Below, piece after piece: positions 1-10,958 of a stretch of 64,000 nt of DNA. The notes under the pieces were generated by a model. It had not been told where the DNA came from, made no database searches, and saw nothing but the letters and a program-made list of their open reading frames with translations. The stretch is from assembly GCF_000026945.1 (NCBI RefSeq), contig NC_012863.1, forward strand, positions 711,501 through 775,500, given 5' to 3'. The position numbers and the translations under genes are program-made. The DNA is from Candida dubliniensis CD36 (taxonomy: Eukaryota > Ascomycota > Pichiomycetes > Serinales > Debaryomycetaceae). Position 1 is the first letter of the stretch. Each line of letters starts with the position of its first letter.

Positions 1-470
1 TTTAGTTTCTTGCATGGTTTCTTCTTCTTTTCCTGATAATAATTTATTATTATTACACAAAATACTACTTAATTAATTGATTGGGAGTCGTGGCAAATCT
101 CTCGGTGCACCACGTGCGTATTTTCATACCACCATTTTTTATTTTTGTATTGCATCCAATTATAAAGCTCCCTTTACAGTAACATCTTTCAGGTTTTTTG
201 GATGCCGTATATATGAGATTGTCTTAATTGTTTGTAATTAAAATACATAATTAACAAGTAAAATAAAATAAAATAAATCCATCTGTAGAGAAACAACGTG
301 TATAAAAAGAATTAATCCAGCAATAATTTCGAAATATTTTTGTACCATTATTACATCAATTTATTTTAGCGTATCGAAGTAGGAACAACAGCGAGATCGA
401 TCAAACCAAGATGTTTTAGTAAGCTAATAAATATATCATTACTCTATATATAAAAAAAAAAAAAGTCTAC
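1..470. other. intergenic, left edge
   Basis: No coding region is supported here. The stretch is AT-rich. A CACGTG box (Cbf1-type E-box) lies at 111-116. A poly-A run at about 451-464 lies just past the 3' end of the interrupted SRPBCC gene. Any gene this region serves to the left lies outside the window. Confidence 0.6.
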
Positions 471-929
471 TTAATTATTCTCAACTTGATCTTTCAAAAC
501 CTCATTTAAATTAATGAATGATTCTTGAGTCATTTTGAATAATCCAAATAAATAAAACACATATACTAAAATGCCAGTGAATTCTTCTTTCTGAGTAAAT
601 AATGTCTTGTTACCGTCAATTAATTCATATTTAAAACTATGAGTGCCTCCAAACACTCATGTACTCAACAATTGTCCACGCCAAACCAAACCTTCTTCAT
701 TATTTTGCAAGACTTTAGGGTACATGGTACTGGTGTGATTAACCCCTTTCAATTTTAAGTCAATTTGTAGTTCATCTCCAACCTTCAACTCGGGATCTTC
801 TTTATTTGTATACTTTGCAAACTTAACGAAGAATGGGTTCCAATTGGGATAATTTTGATAGTTTAAAAAGAATGATCGGACTTTCTCGGGTTTAGCATTG
901 ATGATTATATTGCTTTCAATTGTTTTCAT
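471..929 (-). pseudogene. SRPBCC/polyketide-cyclase-like protein, interrupted by an in-frame TGA
   Basis: One reading frame runs from the ATG at 929 to a TAA at 471, but it is broken by an in-frame TGA at 657-659. The first 90 codons look like the start of a small START/SRPBCC-fold protein (Polyketide_cyc2 type): a strand, then a segment with Asn-Trp-Asn-Pro, then a charged strand ending in Trp-Arg-Gly-Gln-Leu. The remaining 61 codons continue the fold, with FGGTHSFKYEL followed by a C-terminal amphipathic helix. Fungal relatives are usually about 150 residues, which equals the two parts together with no frame change. The family binds small hydrophobic ligands, but no ligand can be inferred. 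The gene may be a recent pseudogene, a single polymorphic or erroneous base, or a TGA that is read through. The stop is followed by G, not the CTA of known strong readthrough sites. Confidence 0.7.
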
Positions 930-1141
930 AGTGACAAAAGCTGTGGAGTTTGGTTAGCAAAAAGATAAGGCAGAATAAATATTGTGATTAATCACTATCG
1001 AAGGATTGATTGAATTATTTATAATAATAGTTTGTTTTTTTTTTACCTTTTTTTCTTTTTATTTGTCTAATTATGGGTTCTATCATTCAGTATTTGTTAT
1101 CGTCATTTCTGTCTAAATCGCCCTTCATTTCCCGCACTTCG

Positions 1142-1173
<32 letters not shown>

Positions 1174-1577
1174 TTGTTAAAAACTGTGGTATATTTATTG
1201 GTATTTCCGTTTTATTGCCGTTCACAATCTCCGTGTATGCACGTTATATGGATGGCTTTCACTGATTTTGTCATACAGCCGTTCTTCTAATCAATCTAGC
1301 CCCCACTGGATATAATGTCGTACGATTGGAGTGACATACTTGTTCCTGATAAGGTTGTAAAGGAATAGCACAATACCGAAGAAACATACGAAGTATACTA
1401 GGAAAGGGTAGTTTTGTTTCAATAAATGATCGTCTAGCCCTGACTATACCGCCAACTGGCCACTTTCCACAGATGATCAATATTCTAACAAATACGTAAT
1501 ATATTTCTTTGATCGAGTCTTGTTAAAACAATCTATAGTTTATTCTATTAAAAGTTGTCTATTTACAAATGTTTCTA
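930..1577. other. intergenic between the SRPBCC gene and the oxidase gene
   Basis: I see no convincing gene. The region holds a T-rich stretch (about 1029-1060) and a (TAC)10 microsatellite at 1142-1171. A 69-codon frame on the minus strand at 1271-1480 starts at a GTG/ATG cluster and has no recognisable motif, so it is not called. Confidence 0.6.
1142..1171. repeat. (TAC)10 trinucleotide microsatellite
   Basis: Ten uninterrupted TAC units lie in noncoding DNA about 210 bp upstream of the SRPBCC start codon. Tracts of this kind are length-polymorphic in Candida strains. Confidence 0.95.
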
Positions 1578-2729
1578 TTAAAGATGATGTCTTCTACCTA
1601 GTATTTCCATTAACTTTTCATACACTTTTACAGCAGCCCCATAACTTAATTCATACCCCATTCCTCCAGCTCCGTAATTGTTGATGACAAATTGTTTGTT
1701 TTCATGTTTTTCCACATTCAAATTCAATCCTGATTTTCTGGCAGGTCTCAATCCAACATTAACTCTTAGTATTTCAAAAAATGGTTTCCCATTATTGACA
1801 TTAACATCTTGAGTCATTAAATCGGGAAAGTATTTTTTCCCCATTTCAATCAATTGTTCAGTATCAGATTCATTGATACCTAAGAACGAATCACCAATTT
1901 GTTTCATACCTCCTAAAATAACCCCACCATTAAATGGACGAGGAATTACAAAACTCCACGATCCATCTTTCAATTGATAAGTTATCGTTTTGTCCAAGTA
2001 TTGACATTTTTGGTTAGTTTCATTTTCATGTGACGGTGGTTTAATCAATAATGTTTGTCCACGAATTGGATAGCATTCAGGATCAAACCCTCCATTGTAT
2101 TGTAGCCCATTACCAGTACAATTAATAATGATTGGTGGAGTTTTAGATACGGCTTTTGGAAATAAATCATTGATTTGTTTCAATGAATCTAATCTTATTT
2201 TCAAAAAATTGATATTACTATATTCAATTGATAATTTACGGTAAAGAAATTGCAAATACATTGGAGAATTAACTACCCATGTATCATATTCAACCCCTAA
2301 AAACCCTGGCTTATCTGTTTTAGGTTTGAAATTGCCAATTTCTTCACTCCATCCATAGGCAAATTTAGAATAATATTCATCTGGGGTTTCAAGATATTCT
2401 ATCCCCTTGACAAACTTAATACTTGATTCAGGAGATGTCTGGCTCAATTGTTTAAATTTTTGCAATGTCAATCTTGTCAACTTCATTTCTTTCAATTCTT
2501 GTTCATTTTTACTTGGGAATGGTCGAAAATGAGCACCAGCCCATGGAGAAGTATATTTGGCCAGATTAGTCAAGTTGGCATTCATGGTAGGTGAATGAGG
2601 GCCGTATTCGGCAACTATTGTGATTTCATAAGGAGTATTACAAGCTGATAAGTTTTCAGCAATTACCCATGCTGTAGTGAGTCCAAGAATACCAGCTCCT
2701 GCAATAACAATATGAGGCTTTTCAATCAT
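1578..2729 (-). CDS. D-amino-acid oxidase family FAD enzyme
   Basis: A 383-residue protein starting at the first ATG, 2729 (the frame opens one codon earlier at a TTG). It would oxidatively deaminate D-amino acids to 2-oxo acids, ammonia and hydrogen peroxide. The N-terminus carries the dinucleotide-binding Gly-x-Gly-x-x-Gly motif (GAGILGLTTAW, about residues 9-19). Next comes the typical YTSPWAGAHFRPFP block, about residues 58-71. Near the C-terminus are the conserved VGLRPARKSG arginine segment and the NNYGAGGMGYELSYG flavin-binding block. The length is normal for fungal enzymes (about 340-390). The protein ends in His-His-Leu, which is at best a weak match to a peroxisomal PTS1 signal, so location is uncertain. 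D-aspartate oxidase is an alternative within the same family. Confidence 0.88.
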   Translation of the reverse strand: MIEKPHIVIAGAGILGLTTAWVIAENLSACNTPYEITIVAEYGPHSPTMNANLTNLAKYTSPWAGAHFRPFPSKNEQELKEMKLTRLTLQKFKQLSQTSPESSIKFVKGIEYLETPDEYYSKFAYGWSEEIGNFKPKTDKPGFLGVEYDTWVVNSPMYLQFLYRKLSIEYSNINFLKIRLDSLKQINDLFPKAVSKTPPIIINCTGNGLQYNGGFDPECYPIRGQTLLIKPPSHENETNQKCQYLDKTITYQLKDGSWSFVIPRPFNGGVILGGMKQIGDSFLGINESDTEQLIEMGKKYFPDLMTQDVNVNNGKPFFEILRVNVGLRPARKSGLNLNVEKHENKQFVINNYGAGGMGYELSYGAAVKVYEKLMEILGRRHHL

Positions 2730-3529
2730 CAAAAAAAAAAAAAATGTAGTATATTCCGAAGAATGAAAATTTAAAAGGAAAATGCTCTAGAGTGATCTGT
2801 AGAATATATCAAATGGATTCTACTACTTCTATATATATATATTTCCGTTTTTTCAGGAATTTTTCTTTTTTTTTTTAAGGTTTGACTCATCTTGGCAAAA
2901 ATTGTAATTATTCCGCCAAGTATCCCGCAATGGAAAAAACAAAATGCCTTAACACTCGTACGACGTGTTGGTTTGAAATGGTGTTTATATCGCTCTATTA
3001 GGAATAGAATTCCGGAAGATCTGCTACAATTCAGACCAAAGTTATCGTAGGTAGAGGGTTCCCCCCTCCTTTTTAATTTGCTTCGATTCGGAATTTATTA
3101 ACCAGTTTGTGAAACATTGTTGGTTTTAGTATTATTCTCCACTCCCCCCTCCTCCTCATCATCTCCCCACATACCAATATTTCACTTCTTGTATGTGAAA
3201 AACACGTGAACCCTCTACTATTGAAGTTGTAAAACTGATAAATCGAATATAAACGATATAAGGAGTTGTTATCTGTAGTTTAAAGTTCAAATCCTTGTTA
3301 CTGATTTTCTAGAGGGTTCTATATGGTTTTTGATAAATGCTGACTCCATAGATGAAGTCATTCTGTAATCACCCTCGCAACTTTCGCACTACCAACAAAA
3401 CGCCGCCCAGTCGGTGGACTTTTTCCAACGAACGAAAAAAAAAAAAAAAAAAAAAATTGAAGAGCTAGCCTCGTTGTAGACTATCTCCAACTTTTAGCAG
3501 CTACTATCTAAAAATACTCCCCTGTGAAT
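2730..3529. promoter_or_regulatory. divergent intergenic region between the oxidase gene and CSH3
   Basis: This 800-bp spacer separates divergent genes and must hold both promoters. A CACGTG E-box lies at 3203-3208. Pyrimidine-rich C runs occur at 3060-3070 and 3144-3172, and a 23-base A tract lies at about 3436-3458, roughly 70 bp upstream of CSH3. A short A tract abuts the oxidase start codon. No coding frame is supported. Confidence 0.5.
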
Positions 3530-4237
3530 ATGATGGCATATAAGGATATTGTTCCAATTGGAACTTCATTGATTATTGGATCTACTTGTTTTGGTTTAGG
3601 AATCATTTACGGTAATTGGCCATATGATGTCAACACTTTATGGATTCATGATGTTCCTGAAGCATTCGATGCCTCTTTACGTCATTATCAACAATGGGGG
3701 AATTCTCCAATGTATATTCATTATACATTACATGCTGTGGGATTGTTAGGTTTGCTTGGACATTTTATCAAATTATATAAACCCGATGAGGATGCTAAAT
3801 ATTTTGAGTATGGAAGTTTAGGTTTATTTATGGTTGGAGTGGTTATTTATTTAACCAATTTGAGAACTGGGGTTAATTCATGTATTGTTGGAGAATGGGG
3901 TGATGTTGATTACCAAACTGGAATCAATGTTATGGCTGCTTCTCAAGTGATGATTATTTTTGTTCTTTTGGGTGTGTTATTATTACAAGGTGGATTGTAT
4001 TATGCTCAATGGTATGATAACAAATTGAAGGAAGAATTCTATCGTCAAGAAGCCAATGAGGCTGCCCTTGCTGCAGAAACACAAGCTAAACAAGAACATG
4101 ATATTGCAACTAAGGGGAAGAAAGATAAAGCTCAACCTCAAGTGGAGCAAATTGAAGAAGCTGCAAGTACTGCCGCAACAACTGGTGCTTCTGCTACTAA
4201 AGGACAAAAGAAGACTACAAAGAAAAGAAAATCATAA
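3530..4237 (+). CDS. CSH3: SHR3-type ER packaging chaperone for amino acid permeases
   Basis: A 235-residue membrane protein of the Shr3 family. The family is ER-resident and is needed to fold amino acid permeases and load them into COPII vesicles. Four hydrophobic segments lie in the first 165 residues, with the family signature (YGNWPYDVNTLW) after the first. A charged cytosolic tail follows, rich in Ala, Glu and Lys and ending KKTTKKRKS, as in other Shr3 proteins. The frame is open from a GTG at 3524. I place the start at the ATG at 3530; the next codon is also ATG (3533), so the start is uncertain by one residue. C. albicans names the orthologue CSH3, where it affects amino acid sensing and hyphal growth. 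Confidence 0.9.
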   Translation: MMAYKDIVPIGTSLIIGSTCFGLGIIYGNWPYDVNTLWIHDVPEAFDASLRHYQQWGNSPMYIHYTLHAVGLLGLLGHFIKLYKPDEDAKYFEYGSLGLFMVGVVIYLTNLRTGVNSCIVGEWGDVDYQTGINVMAASQVMIIFVLLGVLLLQGGLYYAQWYDNKLKEEFYRQEANEAALAAETQAKQEHDIATKGKKDKAQPQVEQIEEAASTAATTGASATKGQKKTTKKRKS

Positions 4238-4498
4238 ACTTGTTTTTATAAAGTGTATATCAATCAATTCAATCAGTTCATTAGTTTGTTAGTTTTTTTG
4301 AGTAGTACTATCAATACTTGTACAATTGACACGACTCTAACATACTTTCTTTTTTTTGTTTCTCTGGTTAACCAATAAGGCTCACCAAAAAGTTCATTAC
4401 CAAAGGAAAGCCCACCGAAAAAAATCCTACATAGGTGCATCTTAATCAAATTGGGAACAAACAAGCTAACCAACAAGATATATACATAAATAACAATT

Positions 4499-5032
4499 AT
4501 GAGTGAAGAAAAAGTTTGGGGTGATAAACCAGTTTATTTTAAACAACCTTTCAGAGTATGTTAGATTTGTCTAATTGTTAATGTGTCTTATTGATAATGT
4601 CTTGATAAAGGTTTTTCCATTTTTCAATGGTCCTAGAATTAACATAGCTTGCAGAGAATCATACTCAATGATACACAGCATGGGATTGGATAATATCTAA
4701 TTAGATTTTAGGGTTGTTTTCTTGTTGTATGCCCTAGGCTTACTATAACCGTACACTGCTTTAATCGATAGACTTTCACCAAGACATTCAATTTGTTATT
4801 GCAATATACTAACATAAAACAAAAATTTGTAATTTAGTGGATACGTTATCATGCACATGTGAATCCAGCATTATTTGTTTCTGTGGCATTAGGTGTATCA
4901 GCACCATTAGTGTTATTGTTGACTCCATTAAGAAGAAAATACTTGTATGCCGATCATGAACCAATTCCTCAAGTTTATCCATTGCCACAAAGACCAAGAG
5001 ATAAGAATTTAACTGGATTTGATGATGAGTAA
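4499..5032 (+). CDS. mitochondrial complex I small subunit (9.5-kDa type), spliced
   Basis: This is a two-exon gene. Exon 1 is 4499-4555 (19 codons, MSEEKVWGDKPVYFKQPFR) and exon 2 is 4838-5032 (64 codons plus TAA), giving 83 residues. The 282-base intron starts GTATGT at 4556, has a perfect TACTAAC branch site at 4807-4813 and ends TAG at 4837; the junction is in phase 0. The product has one membrane segment followed by an Arg-rich turn and a Pro-rich tail (IPQVYPLPQRPRD) ending in GFDDE. This matches my memory of the fungal 9.5-kDa NADH-ubiquinone oxidoreductase subunit (NDUFA3-like), a supernumerary inner-membrane subunit. The presence of complex I fits Candida and excludes Saccharomyces. 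The family call rests on recognition alone. Confidence 0.82.
4556..4837 (+). other. spliceosomal intron
   Basis: The 5' site is GTATGT (4556-4561), the branch site TACTAAC (4807-4813) and the 3' site TAG (4835-4837), 24 bases past the branch site. It is the only clear protein-gene intron I could find in the window. Confidence 0.93.
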
Positions 5033-5432
5033 GATATGAATAACGATTAGTTAATATAGGGGAGTGAATAGAGAAGGGGGGGGGGGAGGGGGACTATTTA
5101 AAAAAAGATGTGTTATATACATTTACATATATTAAAGAAAAATTGGCACCGAGCTGGGTGTATTTTTGGTTGCTCATACATGTATAATACATATTCGTAC
5201 AATATTAAATTCATTATATTTATATATAAAAGTAAATGAAGAGATCAATGTAGATTCAAGAGATATCATATCTAGTTGTTTGGTTGAAAAATTGTATACA
5301 TCATGGTCGTGTACAATGCCCAAAATATTATAGAGGGAACATAGTAACAAACAATACTGGTGAAAAAAAAATTTTTTTTCTTTCTTTATGGAAAGCTTGA
5401 AGTATCAATAGATCATCAGATATTCATAGACT
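5033..5432. other. intergenic with a G-run
   Basis: The 3' flank of the complex I gene contains an 11-base G run (5076-5086), one A, then five G (5088-5092). An AT-rich region leads to MRPL22. No coding frame is supported. Confidence 0.6.
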
Positions 5433-6308
5433 ATGAATAAATTTTGCATAATAACTAGATCTTTATTTAGACCTAGTCGTCATATAGGAGTGTCTATTCC
5501 AATACAGAGGTTTTTTTCGACCACATCTCCTAGACTTTCTAATTTACTTGGCGAAGTGACAAAAATCGATTCAGAACCAGAATCACCAATCACAACCAAT
5601 AGTAAATCCACTAGTTCATCAGATGATACAAAAGATATTTCCAAAATCACTCCCGAAAATGATGAAGAATTAATTGAGTATCATGCGAAAAACGCTGAAT
5701 CCAAACAATTCAAAATTGAAAATTACATTCATCCATTAAAATTACAATTATATAATGAAAATGTATCACAATTTGGGTTTTTCAAAAATGGACAAATCAT
5801 GAAGCATAATGGTAAAAAATTACGTTTCACATTAACATCACAAGAAATTGATATTTTAGAACCATCGATTTATTTAACCAGTTATCGTATCAAATCATCA
5901 ATGAAAAAAGCCACCATTGTTAATCGTATGGTACGTAAATTCAATGTTAAATTAGCCATTAATCAATTACATTTCAATCATAAGAAAATATCTACAGAAT
6001 TAGAACAATTATTGAAAAGAGGATTAGAACAAGCTAAACAATTAGAATTAAATGAAGATGAATTATATATTGATAGATTATGGGTTGGTAGTGATGGTAA
6101 ATGGAGGAAAAGATTAGATCCAAAAGGTAGAGGTAGAATGGGGATTATTGCTCATAGATATGTTCATTTGAAATGTATTTTGAAAACTAATCAAACAAAA
6201 TTAAGATTGGATTGGGAAAAACAACAAAAAGAATTGAAAAGTAAACCAAGAATGTTTTTAAATGATGAACCTTTGAATCTTAAAGTTAGACCATGGTATA
6301 AATGGTAA
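5433..6308 (+). CDS. MRPL22: mitochondrial large-subunit ribosomal protein uL22m
   Basis: A 291-residue protein. The first 35 or so residues form a mitochondrial presequence (Arg-, Ser- and hydrophobic-rich, no acidic residues, with a likely cleavage region around RFFSTTSPR). A linker rich in Ser, Thr and acidic residues follows, then the uL22 domain at about residues 125-270. The C-terminal part carries the characteristic uL22 hairpin with basic residues, LDPKGRGRMGIIAHRYVHL. The domain is part of the mitochondrial ribosomal exit-tunnel region. Length and architecture fit yeast Mrpl22 (about 300 residues). The first ATG is used and no intron signals are seen. Confidence 0.88.
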   Translation: MNKFCIITRSLFRPSRHIGVSIPIQRFFSTTSPRLSNLLGEVTKIDSEPESPITTNSKSTSSSDDTKDISKITPENDEELIEYHAKNAESKQFKIENYIHPLKLQLYNENVSQFGFFKNGQIMKHNGKKLRFTLTSQEIDILEPSIYLTSYRIKSSMKKATIVNRMVRKFNVKLAINQLHFNHKKISTELEQLLKRGLEQAKQLELNEDELYIDRLWVGSDGKWRKRLDPKGRGRMGIIAHRYVHLKCILKTNQTKLRLDWEKQQKELKSKPRMFLNDEPLNLKVRPWYKW

Positions 6309-9300
6309 AAAGAGAGAAAAAGGATTGTTGAACCAAATTTGTCATTAACAGACCAGACTATTCATGTGCTTTTTAACAAGACTTGTAAATATTTAACATT
6401 ATTCTAATATACACATACAGCTCATTTATTACGTAAGGTTTGTTGGTAGGAATTGTGACCTACAGAGTAGTAATCAAGGTGTGAAACAAAGTTAATGAGT
6501 TTCCACGAAACAGTAGTAAAAAGTCTAATCATTTACAATAATATATACCATTCCTGAGAATAAAACAGACAGATTCTAACTTCTGGTAATTCACAATAAC
6601 AAAGAAAGTTTGTATTGTTCGAAGTTAAATATTCGTAGTTGTTGTTGTTGCTATTATTGCATATGGATTTACTTTGCTATATGCAACACCAGAATCTATT
6701 GTTGTCCAGAGTTTAGATCTTAGCTTGCGCTGATCCGATTGAGCTTACATCTGTTGTTATCAACATAGATTTTTTGTAAAATAGATAAAGCTCGGTTCCA
6801 CAGTGGCCAGAAATGACTCAAGAGTAACTAGTGATTTGAGTTAAATAAAGAAATGAAAAAACGATTAATTATCTCGGCAACAGAAACAACAGTATCTGAA
6901 TATTTAGTTTCTGTTGCACCTGAAAGGGGGGGGGGAGAAAGAAGAGGACTATATTTCTGCTTAGCAATAATAATCATTGTTACATTCTATTTCAATCGTG
7001 TATTCTCCTATGCCACAATTTCGGAATTTGTTGCATTATCTTTTATTTCCATCATTCTCCTACTACAATTTTGTTGCGTTATCAAAGGTCATGAGAAAAA
7101 GATACACAACACAACACAACACAATAAAAGAGATCAAACCATACTGAAACCGATTTTGAATACCTCATTGATTGGTTTAACAATTGCTTTACTAGTATTA
7201 ACACATTTTACCGTGATAACCCACCTAGCTTGAAACAAATTGGGCTTTTGATAATAGTCTTATACTTTGATTAGGTGGTTTGTTTTAAGTGATGTTATCG
7301 TATTGTACCAATATGTAATGTTTATCTTTTGTTGCCTGGTTTAACCTTGTTGCATGATGAAGCAAACTCAAGTAATCCGTTAATTCCATTTGCCCTCGAA
7401 TTTCAATCAGACAAAAAAAAAATATATATCAATGCCAAATGTGGATATTTGAGTTCACAACAATAACAAGCAACTGCAAATATCAACGAGGAATCTCCAA
7501 GGTTCAAATTTATATAGCCTACAGCCAAGCGATCCTGGTAGTAGTATAATCAACTATTTAGAGATAGAAGTTATTACTCAAGGAAAATTGTTTTAGACTA
7601 CGGAAACAATATGGAGCCAAATGGAGGGAAATTGTTTCTTTTTTTGGTATGAACCTTGTAGGGGGGGAAGGAGGAGAATGTAATTGTTGTGGACGTGTGC
7701 CCATGGGTGCAAACATTGTGTTTTTTGTTTGTTCCAATTTGAAATTTCACACAAAACCGTGGTGCTACAACAACAACTAATAGATGTAAGTGATCTTTTA
7801 TAACTTCAAAATTGATCATTATTATCAACTCTGTTCCAATTTATCTTTTTTTTGTGGGAATGGGAGAAAAACTGTAAAGATTAATGTAGAATCAAAAACC
7901 TTTTTTCTTCTTCTTTGATATCCTCCGTTAAAACGGTTATAGAGGGGGAGTTTGTCAGTTCCCCCCTCCTCTGTTAAACTATTCTTTATACGGTTAAGAG
8001 GAAATAGGATATATGTTTGTTTGCATTTTTTTAAAAAAAGAATTGTGTTATTATAAATTGACAAGAATACATACATAACGCAACTGATACTAACTTGATT
8101 CTTTTTCTCTCTGTTTTTTTTTTTTTTTTTTTTATTCCATTTCATATTTAATGTTTTGTAAATAGAACAATTTTAATCGATTGTTTTATACCCAGACAAT
8201 AACGATGTTACTCATCATTGTTGTTTTCTAATTTTAATCTTTTTACCAAGAACATACAATGTGTGTAATATTGTCAATTAGTGGTGCTAGAAATTTGACA
8301 CCATATAGTGTTAGGCTAGAAAGGAAGCCCCATTTATTTACATACATACACACAGTAAATTACACATGGTTACATAAAACATTTCCAGTTAATACTATTT
8401 ACACTAATGGTACATCTTTTTTTGTTTTGTTTTTTTTTTCTAAATTCTTTTACAATTCATTGTCCTTATTGTTGTACACTTTGAAACCACCGATAGTTAT
8501 TTCATTCACTTTGGTGTGGGTTGCTCTAAAACCTCGTTTAGCTTTTTGATTTATCTAATTGAGGCATTTACCATATTTATCTCCATATCAAAAATAACAA
8601 TACAGAAACGACACCAGAAGTTAGACAGCCGATTACAGACAGACAGACAATGTAGTTTAGACAGAAGGAATGATCAAAAAAAAAAAAAAAAAAAAATCAA
8701 AAAATAGGTGGCAAAGAACTAGAGAAGAGGAAGGAGAGAAATATGGTTTAAGCAATGAAATACTTAGTGAACTCTTTTTATTCCATTTATTCTGATTCTA
8801 GAGTGTAATTAAGAGCCAAATGCTAATCTTTTTATCTTAAACTTTCTTTATTTTATTCCCACATGTATCAATCTATTGAAGTTATCATTCATTTTTTTTT
8901 TTTTTTTGTACTTGGTTGTTCAAGGGGTGGGAAGCGAGAGGAGGAGAGCAAGCTTTCCTTATTGTAGAAACAATAAAATTGATAACTTTAGTAAAACTAA
9001 ATTGTTATCACTTACTGACATGGTATGAATGAGGTATTTTAAAGCTTGGATACTAGGAACTGGAAATGATTCTTTATTACTGAGGAGAAACGACAGACAA
9101 ATGGCGGGAAGGGGAAACAGTAAAAATCGTCATCACTCCTTTCCCTTCCTTTCCTTTTTCCGTTTGTTTCGGACTCTGGAACAAATGCAGACGATAGAGG
9201 ACAGACGCAGACGCAGATGCATACTCGGGTTTCACAGTCTCCAGACCTTCAGACTTTTCTTTCTCCTATACAACTCCTTCCTCCTTCTTCTACTACTCCT

Positions 9301-10166
9301 CCGATAGTGTCATTTCACTTTTATTCCCTCTCTCTCTCTCAGTGGTTGTTGTTGTTTCTTTTTTGGTAATTTTAGTCATATTCTTTCTCTTACTTGATAA
9401 AGCATTTAATTTAGTTTTAGTGTAAGTGTAAGGTTTAGTCATATATATATATATACTATTGTAATTATTACATTATTTACATTGCTTCAAGTCACTTTTT
9501 ATACTGTGGTTAAATTTTTTGTAAGTTCTAATTTTTTGTTCACAACTTCAAAATTATATAACCTATTATTGTATTGTATTGTACTGTATTATATATATAT
9601 ATATGGGATTACATATTCCTCCCCCAGTTTGAATCTAATTTTTTTTTCTTTCTCTTTTATTTTCTTCTTTTCAACTAAATCCACTTTATTTTCAATTAAT
9701 ATTCTTTATTTTCGACTTTCTTACTGTTTTAGCAAAATCATATCCTGTTGTTTTCAATATACTTAAATACTCCTCAGTTTAATATTGGGCTTTAGATTCT
9801 GCGTTATATACAAACTTATCACAACCGCAATTAATTACCAATAACAAATACTGCAAATCATTTTCTTCAACATTAAGTACTACTTTCAATTTCAATTAGA
9901 TTTGACAACTCGAGTGTGTGACACATACAGTACTTGGATATAGTGTAGTAGAAAGAGAAACTTGAGAGAAAGTTTGAGAAAGAATTATTTGGTCATTATT
10001 TACATTATTTGACTGAATCGATATCAAACCCAGTGTCGTTGCTCCATCCCTTTCATTCTTTCCTCTACTGCAACTATATTGTCATAACTTATCATTTCAT
10101 TAACAACCAATCCCGCTTACAAATTTAGAAACCCCATAACACAATTTCGAATCATTATTATTCATC
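6309..10166. other. 3.9-kb gene-poor region upstream of the Yippee gene
   Basis: I can support no gene here. The region is AT-rich, with long T or A homopolymers (for example 8109-8133, 8675-8695, 8891-8908) and a G10 run at 6926-6935. The frames present (126 codons at 6853-7233; 76-106 codons elsewhere) are low in complexity and lack motifs. A pyrimidine-rich sector (9130-9340) contains CT repeats. The region could hold a long 5' leader or regulatory DNA for the gene at 10167, or noncoding RNAs that I cannot recognise by eye. Confidence 0.5.
6853..7233 (+). CDS. possible small membrane protein, doubtful
   Basis: A 126-codon frame starting at an ATG. It contains two hydrophobic stretches (about residues 34-80 and 100-122) that could be membrane segments. 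Against it, an in-frame G10 run encodes Gly-Gly-Gly near residue 25, there is a low-complexity ACAAC repeat, and I recognise no family. It is listed only because it is the longest frame in a 3.9-kb gap. It may be chance. Confidence 0.15.
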   Translation: MKKRLIISATETTVSEYLVSVAPERGGGERRGLYFCLAIIIIVTFYFNRVFSYATISEFVALSFISIILLLQFCCVIKGHEKKIHNTTQHNKRDQTILKPILNTSLIGLTIALLVLTHFTVITHLA

Positions 10167-10958
10167 ATGGGATTGAAATGTACAAATTATTTTGAGAATT
10201 CAAAATATGATTCCCCCAATATTCAAATTATAACTTGTAAAGGTTGTTCATCTCATTTATGTCTTTCTGATTTAATTTTATCCGATAATTTTAATGGAGC
10301 CAGTGGTCCTGCTTATTTAGTTGAAGATTTAATTAATATTGAATTCAATTTACAATCAGAAGAAACTCCTATGAAAACTGGAGTTTATAAAATTAATAAA
10401 GTTAAATGTCATCAATGTAAAAATCAATTGGGTTGGTATTATAAAAAATCATATTCTTATGCTGAAACTTATAAAGAAGGGAAATTTGTTATTGAACGGA
10501 AATTTATTAATTTTACTGATAATTTAACTACAACTCAATTATTAACAGAAAGAGCATTACAAAATAAATTTAAACGAAGATATAGTAATAATAGTACTAG
10601 TAGTACTAGTAATAGTTCAACAATATCAAATAATTCAATATCAGATTTAGAAATTGATGAAAGTGGTAGTCCTCAACATGAATCATTTTTAACTAAAGAG
10701 AAATTCAAATTGTTAAATAGAAGAAGATCAAGTGGTACTAATGGGAATATAAATGCTACTTTATTGAATCATTTGAGAATACCTTATCATTCAATAAGAA
10801 ATGAAGGAAATGAAGAAAAAGATAACGATGAAGAAGAAGAAGAAGATGATGATGATAATGTTGAGGTAGATCATCATGACCATGTGAATATTGTTTCTGG
10901 AACTACAACTAATCGTCCAAGTAATATTGACGATGATGATATATTTGTTGATGCTTAA
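10167..10958 (+). CDS. Yippee-family zinc-binding protein with an acidic tail
   Basis: A 263-residue protein. The N-terminal 120 residues form a Yippee/Moh1-type zinc domain: one Cys pair at residues 24 and 27 (CKGC), a second at 81 and 84 (CHQC), and the block NGASGPAYLVEDLINI between them, where the family normally has a Gly-x-Ala-Tyr-Leu-Phe motif. The second pair is followed by LGWYY, as in Yippee proteins. Residues from about 140 on are Ser/Asn-rich, then strongly acidic (Glu/Asp run near residues 215-232) with a His-rich patch. Saccharomyces Moh1 is only about 138 residues, so the tail is an extension. Yippee-fold proteins include GID-complex and cereblon-like modules; the role here is unknown. 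Confidence 0.8.
   Translation: MGLKCTNYFENSKYDSPNIQIITCKGCSSHLCLSDLILSDNFNGASGPAYLVEDLINIEFNLQSEETPMKTGVYKINKVKCHQCKNQLGWYYKKSYSYAETYKEGKFVIERKFINFTDNLTTTQLLTERALQNKFKRRYSNNSTSSTSNSSTISNNSISDLEIDESGSPQHESFLTKEKFKLLNRRRSSGTNGNINATLLNHLRIPYHSIRNEGNEEKDNDEEEEEDDDDNVEVDHHDHVNIVSGTTTNRPSNIDDDDIFVDA

Noticed and set aside
1271..1480. 69-codon minus-strand frame
   Set aside because: No motif and no conserved feature; expected by chance in a 650-bp spacer.
7598..8145. Two minus-strand frames of 76 and 106 codons
   Set aside because: Coded by homopolymer runs (a Lys run from T20); no domain and no upstream signals.
8259..9307. Plus-strand frames of 63-96 codons
   Set aside because: Low complexity, overlapping one another, with no recognisable family.
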